Below the pieces are notes generated by a model, which was given only the letters and a program-made list of their open reading frames with translations, ran no database searches and was not told the DNA's origin. A stretch of 64,000 nucleotides of DNA from positions 3,968,001 to 4,032,000 of the forward strand of contig NC_014393.1 in NCBI RefSeq assembly GCF_000145275.1, read 5' to 3'. The stretch's first letter is position 1. Every line of letters starts with the position of its first letter. The DNA comes from Clostridium cellulovorans 743B (GTDB lineage Bacteria > Bacillota > Clostridia > Clostridiales > Clostridiaceae). Below are positions 26,366 to 35,931 of this stretch, piece by piece. Both the position numbers and the translations under genes were made by a program.

Positions 26366-28783
26366 TTAGAACAAGTCATTTTCGCTTGCTATCTTCACTG
26401 CCATAATACGATTTTCTGCATTAAGCTTTTTTAAAAGATTTGCTATATGAAACTTAACTGTCGCAGTACTTATATCTAACCTAGCTGCTATCTCTCCATT
26501 GGTGCACCCTTCTGCTATCAGACGGATAACCTCTAATTCTTTTTTACTTAGTTCTTCAAAATCATGTTTCTCTTTTATGTAATTAGGATAGTATATGGCC
26601 ATTTTCTTCAATTCACTAGTAACAGCTTTTATATACGCAGGTTTTATTTCAGAAGAATTCCAATCAAATTTTCTCCATAGTGGCAACAAAGCTGCTCCTT
26701 GATCAGAAATAATATGTATATACGGATATTCCGTTGCCTTTTTCACTGCTACAAGAAAAAGTTCTTCCCACTCTTCACCACGTCTAAATAGGATAATAGC
26801 CTTTAAAAGATTTATTTCAATCTGAAGATAATTTCTATGATACAGTTGAGTATATTTCTCTAAGATATTTAAAATATATAAAGCCTCCATATACCTTCCC
26901 ATACTCACATAAACCCGTGCTTTGGTAAACAAACAGAAACGATCTGTTATATAGAAGCTTTGATGTTCATTAGGAGCATAACTTTCCATCCACTCTGATG
27001 TTTTATTTGTCTCCCCCTTCAATAAAGCACAATAAGCAAGACTTGCATGAATATTAGGCAGTATTTCTTTAAACCCAATTTCTTCTGCTTTATCGCGAAT
27101 ATTAATAAGTATCCCCTCAGCAGTATCTGCTTGTCCCTCAGATTGAAAATTTCTTGCCATTACCCCAATTGCTGCATATTGAATACGAATAGATCCTTTG
27201 TAGTTAGCATCAGAAAGTCCTCTAGTTAAATAACTCATTGCCTCTGTCTTTTTATTTTTTTCATATAGATTTTCACCCATACATACCTCTGCAAGTCCAA
27301 CAGATTCCTTTCCAATTACTGCTTCTACTGCTTTTTTCATAACTGGATATAGAATTTTATCGTTTTTAGACCACTTGGAAAAGTCAAGTCCTCCATTTAT
27401 GACACTTGGCATATTTCCAGTAGGTATTATATTTTCTATACAAATACCATACCTCAAAATATATTTGGACAGGAATATTAATTTTTTTCTTACATCTTCT
27501 GAAGTTCCATGTGGAAGTGCTACAAGGGTACGCACATAAACTTTTAAGGCTTCTCCTCTTCCCCCTTTTTTCTTTTCCTCCTCCACTTTTTTCTTTAACT
27601 TTTGAAGATATAGGCTACTTTCCTCCACCTTCATTTGATAAGAAAAAAGTAAGGTTTTCACTCCTAAAAGCTTAGGAAATTTCTCCTCCATCTCTTTTGG
27701 AAGCTCCTTAAGATAGACTTCACTATTTTTTATAAAATCTCCATCTACATTTTCACTGAGATATATCACAAGCTCTGCAATTTTTTCAACTTGTCCTGCT
27801 TCCTTATAACACCTTAATGCCTCATTTAATTCTCGCCTTTTTTCATAGCATTTTCCTGCGTTAGCATAAATAAGAACTCTTTCCTCCTTTGGAAGAGCCA
27901 TTTGCTTTACCCTTAAAAACTGTAAGAAGAACCTATGAATCTCATAAGTATCTGGTGGAGTGAAAATAAAAAAGCTACTAATTACCATAATACTATCTAT
28001 TATTTCTTTAGCTTCTTCCCCTAAAACACCTTCTGCCATTTCTAAATTAAATTTCGAATATGCTGACAGCTTAATCATGGCTTCTATCTGTCTTTTCTGC
28101 CACCTTATAAAAAGTGTTCTATCTAGATAATGAAAAAGGTCCTGCCTTCCAATTTTATCTATAGCTTCATAATCTCTATAGCCTTCGTTCAAAGTCCTGA
28201 TAATAGAACATAATGCAATAGGATAACCTTTGGTAATATTCATAGAAAGCCTTACCAATCCTTCTATTTCAGCTTTCTGTAAATTATCAAAAAGATTCTC
28301 CTTCTTTAACAACATTTGAATATGCCTCTTCTCTAACCAAAGAGATTCTTTATTTACAATAACAAGTTGTTTTGTTAAATAGAAAGGCTTCAAATAAATA
28401 GGTAATGGTGCTCTGCTTAATAGCAAACACTGTAGTTTCCCTTGACCCTTATTTAAATTTGCAAGAAGCTCTACTAATTTATCCTGTGCCGGCTCTTCTA
28501 AAAGCCATTGCAAACCATCTAATATAAGTAGTGTTCTAACTCTTGTATTTTTGTTTTTTATTAAGTAGTCCTCAATCTTTTCTAAAAAACCTTCTTCTTC
28601 TATGCTAATACTTGTCCATTTGCTAAACTTTCTTTCAGCAAAAGCTTCAGCAACCGAACTTTTCCCAAAGCCTGTCATAGCAAAAAGATAAATCATTCCA
28701 AACTGATTTAATTGATTTTTCCATTCTCTTTCCAGTTCTTCTGAAATGGCTATATTTTTTTCCGTAACATAGATTTTATTCAT
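26366..28783 (-). CDS. MalT-like LuxR-family STAND transcriptional activator
   Basis: An 805-residue regulator. The N-terminus is a STAND ATPase with a Walker A-like loop MTGFGKSS (36-43) and Walker B TLLILDGLQW (84-93). The centre is a long run of degenerate TPR-like helices. The last 65 residues form a LuxR helix-turn-helix (ELSKKELEVIRLIAEGCTNG, then ATVKFHIANLLKKLN). MalT-type proteins bind an inducer and ATP, oligomerise and activate nearby promoters. The inducer here is unknown. A second regulator of the same length and layout lies at 41315-43720. It is transcribed away from the acidic protein gene at 28979, so both may share a control region at 28784-28978. Confidence 0.88.
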   Translation of the reverse strand: MNKIYVTEKNIAISEELEREWKNQLNQFGMIYLFAMTGFGKSSVAEAFAERKFSKWTSISIEEEGFLEKIEDYLIKNKNTRVRTLLILDGLQWLLEEPAQDKLVELLANLNKGQGKLQCLLLSRAPLPIYLKPFYLTKQLVIVNKESLWLEKRHIQMLLKKENLFDNLQKAEIEGLVRLSMNITKGYPIALCSIIRTLNEGYRDYEAIDKIGRQDLFHYLDRTLFIRWQKRQIEAMIKLSAYSKFNLEMAEGVLGEEAKEIIDSIMVISSFFIFTPPDTYEIHRFFLQFLRVKQMALPKEERVLIYANAGKCYEKRRELNEALRCYKEAGQVEKIAELVIYLSENVDGDFIKNSEVYLKELPKEMEEKFPKLLGVKTLLFSYQMKVEESSLYLQKLKKKVEEEKKKGGRGEALKVYVRTLVALPHGTSEDVRKKLIFLSKYILRYGICIENIIPTGNMPSVINGGLDFSKWSKNDKILYPVMKKAVEAVIGKESVGLAEVCMGENLYEKNKKTEAMSYLTRGLSDANYKGSIRIQYAAIGVMARNFQSEGQADTAEGILINIRDKAEEIGFKEILPNIHASLAYCALLKGETNKTSEWMESYAPNEHQSFYITDRFCLFTKARVYVSMGRYMEALYILNILEKYTQLYHRNYLQIEINLLKAIILFRRGEEWEELFLVAVKKATEYPYIHIISDQGAALLPLWRKFDWNSSEIKPAYIKAVTSELKKMAIYYPNYIKEKHDFEELSKKELEVIRLIAEGCTNGEIAARLDISTATVKFHIANLLKKLNAENRIMAVKIASENDLF

Positions 28784-28978
28784 AAGTGCATATACCCCTT
28801 TATCAAATATACGGTTTCAATTTAAAATTCAAATTCATTTCAATTTATTTTCTATATTACTAATATTATCGCATACATTCCAATTTATTTAAATTTCCTA
28901 CTCCAAACTATGTATATTATCCATATGCTGAAATATTATTATAGTAAAGCATGTTGTGTTCTATTAAGGAAAATGAAA

Positions 28979-29377
28979 ATGTTTTCAGACAAAGTTCAAA
29001 GTACTACTCTTGATCTAGCCACACATAGAAGTAACCATGAGTATATTAAAACTATCAACACCACTGACCTTGATGACATCTATTTTGTAGACACAAGCCA
29101 CCACATTACTCTTGATACCATGTTAAGTGACATTTATGATGTTGGTATTGATGATAGTAGTCTGGTAATTTCAACTTATAACGAAAACCTTTATCCAGAG
29201 ATTTTCTATGAAGATAACCCTGAGGATATTGCTATCGCAGCCTATGATGATTCATCTTTATTAGAGGAAGCTCTTTACCCCTTTAATTATGTTAATATCG
29301 ATGATTCTGTTAGTGTTGGTGGCTACCATAACAATGATTGGCTCTACTATTGGGCAACTTCAAAAACATCTACTTGA
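28979..29377 (+). CDS. acidic protein of unknown function, divergent from the MalT-like regulator
   Basis: A 132-residue protein, strongly acidic (many Asp and Glu, few Lys), with no signal peptide or membrane helix and no family I recognise. Aromatic-rich segments such as DWLYYWATSKTST close the protein. The frame is open from 28910, but that ATG lacks an SD. ATG 28979 lies 8-9 bases after AAGGA, so it is preferred. Divergent placement next to a STAND regulator suggests it is a target of that regulator. It has its own hairpin terminator at 29432-29482. Confidence 0.6.
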   Translation: MFSDKVQSTTLDLATHRSNHEYIKTINTTDLDDIYFVDTSHHITLDTMLSDIYDVGIDDSSLVISTYNENLYPEIFYEDNPEDIAIAAYDDSSLLEEALYPFNYVNIDDSVSVGGYHNNDWLYYWATSKTST

Positions 29378-29431
29378 TTAATATAACGACCTAGTAGATG
29401 ATAAAACTTGTATATTTGAATGAACTTTTAA

Positions 29432-29482
29432 TGGTCTAAGACAAATAAACTACTTTTTGCAGCTTTCATTCATCTTAGACCA
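29432..29482 (+). terminator. terminator of the acidic-protein gene
   Basis: A perfect 10-bp stem (TGGTCTAAGA/TCTTAGACCA) is followed by TTTATTTTAT on the plus strand. The convergent ANT(6)-like gene ends 55 bases further on and could use the same hairpin. Confidence 0.75.
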
Positions 29483-29536
29483 TTTATTTTATATTCTTAA
29501 TAGAATTTATTATCAGCTATCATAGGTTGTAAGTTT

Positions 29537-30409
29537 CTAATATACTTCCTTTGCATCTTTAGGCAACTTATGTACATCCCTTAAAAACTTTAAACTATTA
29601 TTTGCTTCTAGTTCGTTATAAATAATGTTCATTTTATTTGTTACCTCTTTGGCGATATCATTAAATAAATCACACATAATAAAAACAGCTTGCCAAATAT
29701 CCTCTACCTTTCCAGCAGGATAAGTCTTTAAAAATTTATCCCAGTTATCCTCTTCAAGCCATCTGTACATATACTTTCCCGACTTACCAGCACTAACAGA
29801 AAAAGAAGTCTTAAACCCTATCTTCCATTCCAATAAAAGAATTAATTGAGGACGTACGCAATAATTTAGCATATCCATTACGTATGGTATTTCCTGTCGC
29901 CATAATCCCTTGGCAACGTTATTTAGACCCCACCAATATTCATTGCAAGTCTCTAAGAATTGACGATTTGTAGGTTGTTTTATCCAATAATCCTCGTCAG
30001 TTTCCTTTGGCATTTGTGGTAAACAACTATCCTTATCCAATAATATCTTGCAAAGCCTTTCTTTCTTAATTGTATTTAATACATAGGATAAAGTGCATAC
30101 ATGTAAATCCAATCGATTTCCATCAGCAAACTGAATAAGCCAACCATAGCAGTTTTCTACATCACTTTCGTATTTAGAATTCTCCTCAGGATATTGCATA
30201 TATAGCCGTTGTCCAAATCTATCAATCCAACTTCTATCTTCGCGAAAGGATTTTGTATCATTAACAACATATATAACATCATAATCCTGAAAAATATCTT
30301 TTATGGCATTAGGATTTGTCCTTGATCCATTTATATAAACTGCACGAATCCTTTCATCTTCTTTTGCTGTATTTAATATTAAATCAAACATTTCTTGTTC
30401 AGTACGCAT
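29537..30409 (-). CDS. ANT(6)-like aminoglycoside 6-adenylyltransferase
   Basis: A 290-residue nucleotidyltransferase of the AadE/AadK (ANT(6)) type, which adds AMP from ATP to streptomycin. The nucleotidyl-transfer motif is present: INGSRTNP (residues 24-31), then FQDYDVIYVV with the metal-binding acidic pair (about 38-47). LDLHVC (about 99-104) supplies the third acidic residue. The length equals that of known ANT(6) enzymes. The in-frame start at 30442 overlaps the preceding gene; ATG 30409 follows GGGGGATT. Only 16 bases separate it from the GNAT gene upstream, so they are co-transcribed. Chromosomal clostridial copies are common and do not always give resistance. Confidence 0.85.
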   Translation of the reverse strand: MRTEQEMFDLILNTAKEDERIRAVYINGSRTNPNAIKDIFQDYDVIYVVNDTKSFREDRSWIDRFGQRLYMQYPEENSKYESDVENCYGWLIQFADGNRLDLHVCTLSYVLNTIKKERLCKILLDKDSCLPQMPKETDEDYWIKQPTNRQFLETCNEYWWGLNNVAKGLWRQEIPYVMDMLNYCVRPQLILLLEWKIGFKTSFSVSAGKSGKYMYRWLEEDNWDKFLKTYPAGKVEDIWQAVFIMCDLFNDIAKEVTNKMNIIYNELEANNSLKFLRDVHKLPKDAKEVY

Positions 30410-30425
30410 TTTAATCCCCCAAGTT

Positions 30426-31025
30426 TTAATTATTAAATTCATCCAAAGAGACTTGACTATGTATATATTTTTCTCTAAACTCGTCTTCCAAGATACTCAT
30501 GGTAATCATGTCATAATATTTATGATTATAGAACCAACCATCTCGTTTAATTCCTTCTTTTTTAAAACCTATTTTTTCATATACATGAATTGCCCTTTCA
30601 TTAAATACAAATGCTTCTAACTCAATTCTATGCAAGTTAAGCATTCCAAAGCCATAATTTAGAGCTAAGATTATGGATTCACTACCATAGCCCTTATTAA
30701 ACTCTTCTTTTCTGTATATAATAATTCTCATATTAGCACTTCTGTTATTTCTATAAATATCATTAATTACAACTTCACCTACTGCTTTATTTGATTCCTT
30801 AGAAAATATTAAAAAATCAATCCTACTTCTATCACTACATATATCTTCTAAATATGTAGTGATATCTGATTTACTAAATATTTGTTGCGTCCCAGTAAAA
30901 ATCATGGCTTCTATACTACAGTCATCAAAATTTGACCAATATTCATCTGCATACTCTGGGTCCAATTTTTTTAAATAGACTAAATCTCCTTTTAGTTCTA
31001 AAAAGTTTCTCGTATCTATTCTCAT
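30426..31025 (-). CDS. GNAT acetyltransferase, RimJ/RimL-type
   Basis: A 199-residue acetyl-CoA-dependent N-acetyltransferase. The family core is clear: AVGEVVINDIYRNNRSANMRI (motif D/start of A), KGYGSESIILALNYGF (about 110-125, the acetyl-CoA pyrophosphate loop), and FNERAIHVYEKIGFKKEG (about 141-158, motif B). Substrates of this subgroup include protein N-termini, polyamines and antibiotics; which applies here is unknown. SD AAGGAGATAAG precedes the start. It is the first gene of a pair with the ANT(6)-like gene, suggesting a small detoxification operon. Confidence 0.87.
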   Translation of the reverse strand: MRIDTRNFLELKGDLVYLKKLDPEYADEYWSNFDDCSIEAMIFTGTQQIFSKSDITTYLEDICSDRSRIDFLIFSKESNKAVGEVVINDIYRNNRSANMRIIIYRKEEFNKGYGSESIILALNYGFGMLNLHRIELEAFVFNERAIHVYEKIGFKKEGIKRDGWFYNHKYYDMITMSILEDEFREKYIHSQVSLDEFNN

Positions 31026-31229
31026 ATCTTATCTCCTTTAAATCATGCCTTCATTCAGCATAAAAATTATTTTTTACATCTGAACAAATCTATTTTTATC
31101 TTAACATTGTTATATTTCATATCTTTACTCTTTCAAAAATTTATTTTTCCTGAAGTAAACATCGAAAACTGTTACAAACCTATTTTAAGAAAATAGTCTC
31201 AAATCAAAGCATAGGGGGTACTTAGGATG

Positions 31230-31754
31230 TCATACTAATGATTTTGACAAAAATAAAATTAAATCATCATTATTATTACAAGTAGTGTATGGTTCCAACT
31301 GTTTGTTCATAAACCACACACCTGAACCGTCTGGAATATACCCTCTTTTAACGTAAATTCTTTGAGCAACTCCATATCCTGAATGAAGTCCTACTCCAAG
31401 AGAAACTGTGTTACTAATTTTTCCTGCTATCTTTTCCGCAACATCAAGGATTATATTTCCAATGCCTTTTCTTTGATATTTTATTAGCACATTAAAATCA
31501 CAGATTTCTGGAATCTTTCTATCAGCAAACGGTCCCTCTAATGCTTTCGGTAATATGGTTGTGTAGCCTGCAATATCACCGCAAAATTCTGCTATTAATA
31601 TGTATCTTGCATGATTTTTTTGCTCATTAAAATAATAGTTAAATAGTTCTATTGATTTATTCCACCCCTGCTCCTGAAAGGCTTTAACCAATTTTCTTGC
31701 ATCCTCTTCCTGCATAGAACGTATTAAGACATCTTCGTTCTTGTGATATATCAT
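31230..31754 (-). CDS. GNAT acetyltransferase
   Basis: A 174-residue GNAT protein. DFNVLIKYQRKGIGNIILDVAEKIAG (about 88-113) is the acetyl-CoA-binding motif A, and YGVAQRIYVKRGYIPDG (about 127-143) is motif B. The N-terminal LIRSMQEEDARKLVKAF is the usual first strand and helix. It resembles single-domain GNATs of unknown substrate. The ATG at 31754 follows GGAGGGA. It is separated by about 200 bases from the GNAT/ANT(6) pair and is probably independent. Confidence 0.85.
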   Translation of the reverse strand: MIYHKNEDVLIRSMQEEDARKLVKAFQEQGWNKSIELFNYYFNEQKNHARYILIAEFCGDIAGYTTILPKALEGPFADRKIPEICDFNVLIKYQRKGIGNIILDVAEKIAGKISNTVSLGVGLHSGYGVAQRIYVKRGYIPDGSGVWFMNKQLEPYTTCNNNDDLILFLSKSLV

Positions 31755-32190
31755 TTTTCCCTCCGAATTTTCTTACCTATTTTCTAATTCTTTTAGTTTC
31801 AGCATTAATTCTAAAAACCAAGTTTCAGCTATTTGTGGTATGGTTCACCGTCACCACAGCCGGTTATTACATTATTTCTACTTTATTCCTATACCTTTGT
31901 TATTATCTTTCTAATATGGCTTTGATACACTTTTATAATATCCTTCACAAATAGGATTAATAGTTTCCCAAAATTTTAAATATTCTGGTTACATTTTAGG
32001 AATTCAATAAAAATTATCTATATTATTTTTTGTGTAGCCGTAAAAAAGCAAGGAATTGACAGTGATGCATCGCCTACTCTCATAAAATTTAAATTAGGAG
32101 TTGCTTTTATAAGTTCAAAAATGATACAGAATATAAATAATGTTAAAAACGGAAGTATAAAATCAGAATCAATTGTAAGGAAATTCTAAC
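31755..32190. other. spacer with a short plus-strand open remnant
   Basis: About 430 bases. At roughly 32035-32189 the plus strand is open for about 50 codons ending TAA (VAVKKQGIDSDASPTLIKF...SIVRKF) but has no start with an SD. It may be the tail of a lost gene. I see no terminator or RNA in the rest. Confidence 0.3.
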
Positions 32191-32802
32191 TTATAGCTTC
32201 AACCACAATGAGGGACGAACACCACCTATACATTTTCCATCACTGATATTGCCTTTCAATATATTGTTGCCTTGGATACCTATATTACCGTCACCGTGGA
32301 TGTACACGGCTTTTACATTAACGCGGCCAGGGGACCGAAGCCACCACCAAGTACTCCATTTTTCACCCGGAAGTCTTGCTATTCGTTTACTGTTGTTTTC
32401 ATCTTTTTTTTCAAACCAGTATCTTTGATTTTTTCCTGGGTTATACAGTTTTGAACTACTATCACCGAAATATTTGCACACTACTTCCTCAATGCTTAAT
32501 AAAAATATACTATCCTTTGTATCTGCTCCGCCCTTTGAACCATACCACTGATTATCAGGATTTTTATTTATTACCGGAATTATTCTTGATTTATCAGTTA
32601 CGTTGAATTTATCATAAAATTCACCATTAAGATATTTTCTTAATGCGCAGTCAGCCCATGTTATATCTTTATAAGCATCATGGTAAGCACGCTGTTCTAT
32701 AATATATTCTGTCATAATCAAAGCCCTATTGTTTTGTATGTCAAGGACACGCCAATTATAACCGCCAAATAATAATGATGAGTCGATTTTTATATCTCCC
32801 AT
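32191..32802 (-). CDS. DUF6273-like protein
   Basis: A 203-residue protein with the pattern I associate with DUF6273. It has an opening LFGGYNWRVLDIQNNRALIMTE, then ITWADCALRKYLNGEFYDKF, and a C-terminal WWWLRSPG followed by GGVRPSLWLKL. This fold is found widely in Clostridia, often repeated or fused in large surface or phage-like proteins. It recalls C-type-lectin/FGE-like domains, but no function is fixed. It is intracellular as written (no signal peptide). The ATG at 32802 has only a weak SD (GAGTG). It shares strand with the small membrane protein upstream (88-base gap). Confidence 0.7.
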   Translation of the reverse strand: MGDIKIDSSLLFGGYNWRVLDIQNNRALIMTEYIIEQRAYHDAYKDITWADCALRKYLNGEFYDKFNVTDKSRIIPVINKNPDNQWYGSKGGADTKDSIFLLSIEEVVCKYFGDSSSKLYNPGKNQRYWFEKKDENNSKRIARLPGEKWSTWWWLRSPGRVNVKAVYIHGDGNIGIQGNNILKGNISDGKCIGGVRPSLWLKL

Positions 32803-32890
32803 TTAAACACTCATTTCTTTGTAATAGGCAATCTCTTAACCTTTAAATATAAACCGTTACACGGTGTACGAGTGAAATTTACCTGTGCTT

Positions 32891-33226
32891 TTATTCCGCA
32901 CTTCCCTTGTTTTCTTTAGTCTTTTTGTCTACAAGTTCCATAACGTTTTGTCGCCAGTTACCATCTTTTGATAAAGCATCTTGAAAAGAACAGAAATCCG
33001 GGTTGTCGCTTTCTTGCAGTGCAGCTTGGTAAATCTTCAACTGCTCAATCAGTGATAAAATCAGATCAAGGATTAATAATGCCAACCCAATATATAAACA
33101 AGACTCAATAAATGAACCAATTATTAGCAAGATTATGCTTGGAATAAATAACCAAAAGAAACGAAAAAGTACATTTGTAATAAACCCAAAAACAAATAAA
33201 CTTAGCGGATATTTTCTTTCATTCAT
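32891..33226 (-). CDS. small membrane protein of unknown function
   Basis: A 111-residue protein with a short basic start, two or three closely packed hydrophobic helices between about 8 and 62 (FVFGFITNVLFRFFWLFIPS, IILLIIGSF, CLYIGLALLILDLIL), and a charged cytoplasmic tail ending in Lys/Glu-rich residues. No family recognised. ATG 33226 follows AAAGGAGAT, a good SD. It is probably co-transcribed with the DUF6273-like gene. Confidence 0.6.
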   Translation of the reverse strand: MNERKYPLSLFVFGFITNVLFRFFWLFIPSIILLIIGSFIESCLYIGLALLILDLILSLIEQLKIYQAALQESDNPDFCSFQDALSKDGNWRQNVMELVDKKTKENKGSAE

Positions 33227-33419
33227 AATAAAATCTCCTTTCTTTAATTCCGCGACAAATTCCTATTTGACAGTTAGTTTTATCGCTATTAATTTACGTT
33301 TTCTATGAATTGATTAATAATTACTATATATAATTATATCTCGCATAAATCATTTGGTAAATCATTGAAATAGAAGAATTTCTCAACCACCGTATATAAT
33401 CCTAAACTACCAAAAGTAT

Positions 33420-33450
33420 AAACCCCACTACATTATTTGTAGCAGGGTTT
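33420..33450 (-). terminator. terminator of helD
   Basis: The hairpin AAACCC-GCTACA...TGTAG-GGGTTT on the minus strand has one bulge per arm and is followed by TATACTTTT. It starts about 45 bases after the helD stop. Confidence 0.65.
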
Positions 33451-33495
33451 GATAATAAAATTATAATATATAAAATCTTCTATTTTAAATTTTCC

Positions 33496-35760
33496 TCAAC
33501 CTCTGGAGATATTAATTAAAAGTTCATCCTTAAGGAGTGGTGTACACGCGCCCCAATAGTATATACATAAAACATGAAGGGCTCTTGTACATGCAGTATA
33601 AAGCAGCAATCTCTCCTCTTCACAGTTGTAGTTACCATTACCTGCATTATAGATAAGCACTACATCAAATTCTAAACCTTTAGCAAGATAAGCTGGTATT
33701 ATTAAGGTATCACTTACATATTCGTCATCATCTTTCATTATAACTTTAACAGGAGTCTTGTCTTTTAAGGAATGATATACCTCAGCTGCTTCCTTTGCAG
33801 TTCTTGTTATTATGCCAATTGATTTGTAGCCTTTGTCCTTATATAATTCTATATCTTCAAGAATTCTTTTTCTTATGGCTTCTACATCAGAAAAACCAAG
33901 TAATAAAGGCTCATCTCCGCTTCTTTCAACACATCCATCAGTAATATTCTTATGAAGAAGATTCCTTGAAAATCTAGTTATCTCTAGTGTAGATCTATAG
34001 CTTTTAGTTAAATTTACAATGCAAGTGTTCTCAAGAGGCAATATATTAGAGATATTATTATAACTTCCAACATTCATATATGGATTGATAGATTGGTGTA
34101 TATCTCCCAATATGGTGATATTAGCATTATTAAAAAGCTGATAAAAGATTTCATACTGCAACGGTGTATAGTCTTGTGCTTCATCAATAATAACATATTT
34201 GATATCTGAGGTCTTAGGCATGTCTCCAAAAGCACCTTTTAGATATAACAAGATAGGCTGATCCTCATAATTAAGTGTTCTAGCCTTTAGATTTTCTAAT
34301 GTATATTTCTTGATTCCATCAACTTCCTTCTCACTGTATTCATTGTTTGAAACAGCAGAAAAAAACTCCAATTTCTCAAAAAGATTTTTATAAATATCTA
34401 CTAAATCAAATTTTGTCATCTTATCTATGCCGTAGTATAAGTCCTTCATTTCACTTTTTACAGTTTGTATACTACATTCCGTAATTTCTACTTTATCTAT
34501 ATAAGAACCAGAGTCCCTAAGTTCACTAGCAATTTCCTCTACTCGCTGCTTTTCATAAGGCTCTATAAGGAATAATATTCTTTCTCTTATCTTCTTAAGT
34601 CTCCTTTTAAGTGGAAGTTGTACATAATCCTTGAAAAATGATTCTTTTAAATCTTCAGCTGATATTACTAGATTATCTCTGAAAATTATATCTTTAAAGT
34701 TTCTATCTGCTTTTTCAACATAGTCTACATATCTTTTTAATATCCCAATAAACTCAGTGGAAGACTTATATTTTATGCTATCGATTCGTCTATAATAGTT
34801 TAATCCTTTTTTAGCCCCAAGAATATATTCCATCATTGCACTATAATCTTCTTTTTTAAACCCATTGCCAAGTGATTTATGCATATACTCTTTAAAAGTT
34901 GTCTGATGCATGTTGTCTTCTCCAAGCTGAGGTAATACGTTTGAAATATAATCGTTAAAAATATCATTTGGCGAAAATATTACTATATTTTGAGCTGTTA
35001 TTTTGTCTCTGTGCTTATATAAAAGATAGGCAATTCTATGAAGGGCAACAGAGGTTTTGCCACTTCCAGCAGGGCCTTGAACAATGAGATTTTTATACTC
35101 CTCATTACGAATCACCTTATTCTGCTCTCTCTGAATGGTCGTTACTATAGCCTTCATCTTACTATCAGTACCTTTACCCAAAATATCTTGAAGTATTTCA
35201 TCATCAATTTTAAGATTGCTATCAAACATATATTCAATTTCGCCATTATTAATTTTATACTGCCTTTTTAACGTAATCTTTCCATGGATAGTTCCTTCAA
35301 GACATTTATACTCCGCGTCTCCAATCTCATAATCATAAAACATACTAGAAATCGGGGCTCTCCAATCATACACGAGAATATCATAATTATCATTAGTGAG
35401 ATTAGAAATTCCAATATAACACTTCTCTTCTTCCTCTCCAGCTTCAATAAAGTCTATTCTTCCGAAATATGGCGATAAAATTATTTTCTCATATTTATCT
35501 TGAAATTTTCTTGCAAGCTCATGCCTTTTCTTTTGAATTTTCATAGTAGTAATGTATTCCATAAAGCCTACAATCTGCTCCATTCCATTACTTATGGAAA
35601 CAGGTCCTATGTCATTCCAAAGTTCCCTTTGTGTTTCAATAGCGTCTTTTCTATAATTTTCTTTAAAGTTGCGTTTTTTATCAAACTGCTTTTGAGCCTC
35701 TTTAAGAACTTCCTTCAGCCATCGATTTTCAACCTTCCATTCATGATCATTCCTATCCAT
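33496..35760 (-). CDS. helD: HelD, RNA polymerase-recycling helicase-like ATPase
   Basis: A 754-residue UvrD/Rep-like superfamily 1 ATPase. HelD binds stalled RNA polymerase and uses ATP to release DNA and RNA. The N-terminal coiled-coil arm (about 8-100), which enters the polymerase secondary channel in known structures, is present. The HelD signature YDWRAPISS lies at 131-139, Walker A GPAGSGKTS at 229-237, and YVIIDEAQDY is the Walker B/helicase motif II. KSYRST and a late AKGLEFDVVLI complete the helicase set. The in-frame start at 35790 lies in front of the SD, while AGGAGGG precedes ATG 35760. Firmicute copies often aid stress survival. Monocistronic. Confidence 0.92.
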   Translation of the reverse strand: MDRNDHEWKVENRWLKEVLKEAQKQFDKKRNFKENYRKDAIETQRELWNDIGPVSISNGMEQIVGFMEYITTMKIQKKRHELARKFQDKYEKIILSPYFGRIDFIEAGEEEEKCYIGISNLTNDNYDILVYDWRAPISSMFYDYEIGDAEYKCLEGTIHGKITLKRQYKINNGEIEYMFDSNLKIDDEILQDILGKGTDSKMKAIVTTIQREQNKVIRNEEYKNLIVQGPAGSGKTSVALHRIAYLLYKHRDKITAQNIVIFSPNDIFNDYISNVLPQLGEDNMHQTTFKEYMHKSLGNGFKKEDYSAMMEYILGAKKGLNYYRRIDSIKYKSSTEFIGILKRYVDYVEKADRNFKDIIFRDNLVISAEDLKESFFKDYVQLPLKRRLKKIRERILFLIEPYEKQRVEEIASELRDSGSYIDKVEITECSIQTVKSEMKDLYYGIDKMTKFDLVDIYKNLFEKLEFFSAVSNNEYSEKEVDGIKKYTLENLKARTLNYEDQPILLYLKGAFGDMPKTSDIKYVIIDEAQDYTPLQYEIFYQLFNNANITILGDIHQSINPYMNVGSYNNISNILPLENTCIVNLTKSYRSTLEITRFSRNLLHKNITDGCVERSGDEPLLLGFSDVEAIRKRILEDIELYKDKGYKSIGIITRTAKEAAEVYHSLKDKTPVKVIMKDDDEYVSDTLIIPAYLAKGLEFDVVLIYNAGNGNYNCEEERLLLYTACTRALHVLCIYYWGACTPLLKDELLINISRG

Positions 35761-35931
35761 GCGCATCCCTCCTAAACTTAAATAAAGCAAAACTTAATCT
35801 AGCCTTTGAAGAACGTTAAAAGCCATAGTTACTACATTCTAGCAGTAGTCCATAGAAATGAACAGTCTATATTTAAGATTTTACATATGCTATAATTAAA
35901 GTAGGGATAGAACTTTTCCTATAAAATTTCT

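Noticed and set aside
32191..32802. Diversity-generating retroelement target (DUF6273/lectin-like protein)
   Set aside because: No reverse transcriptase, template repeat or adenine-biased variable region is present nearby.
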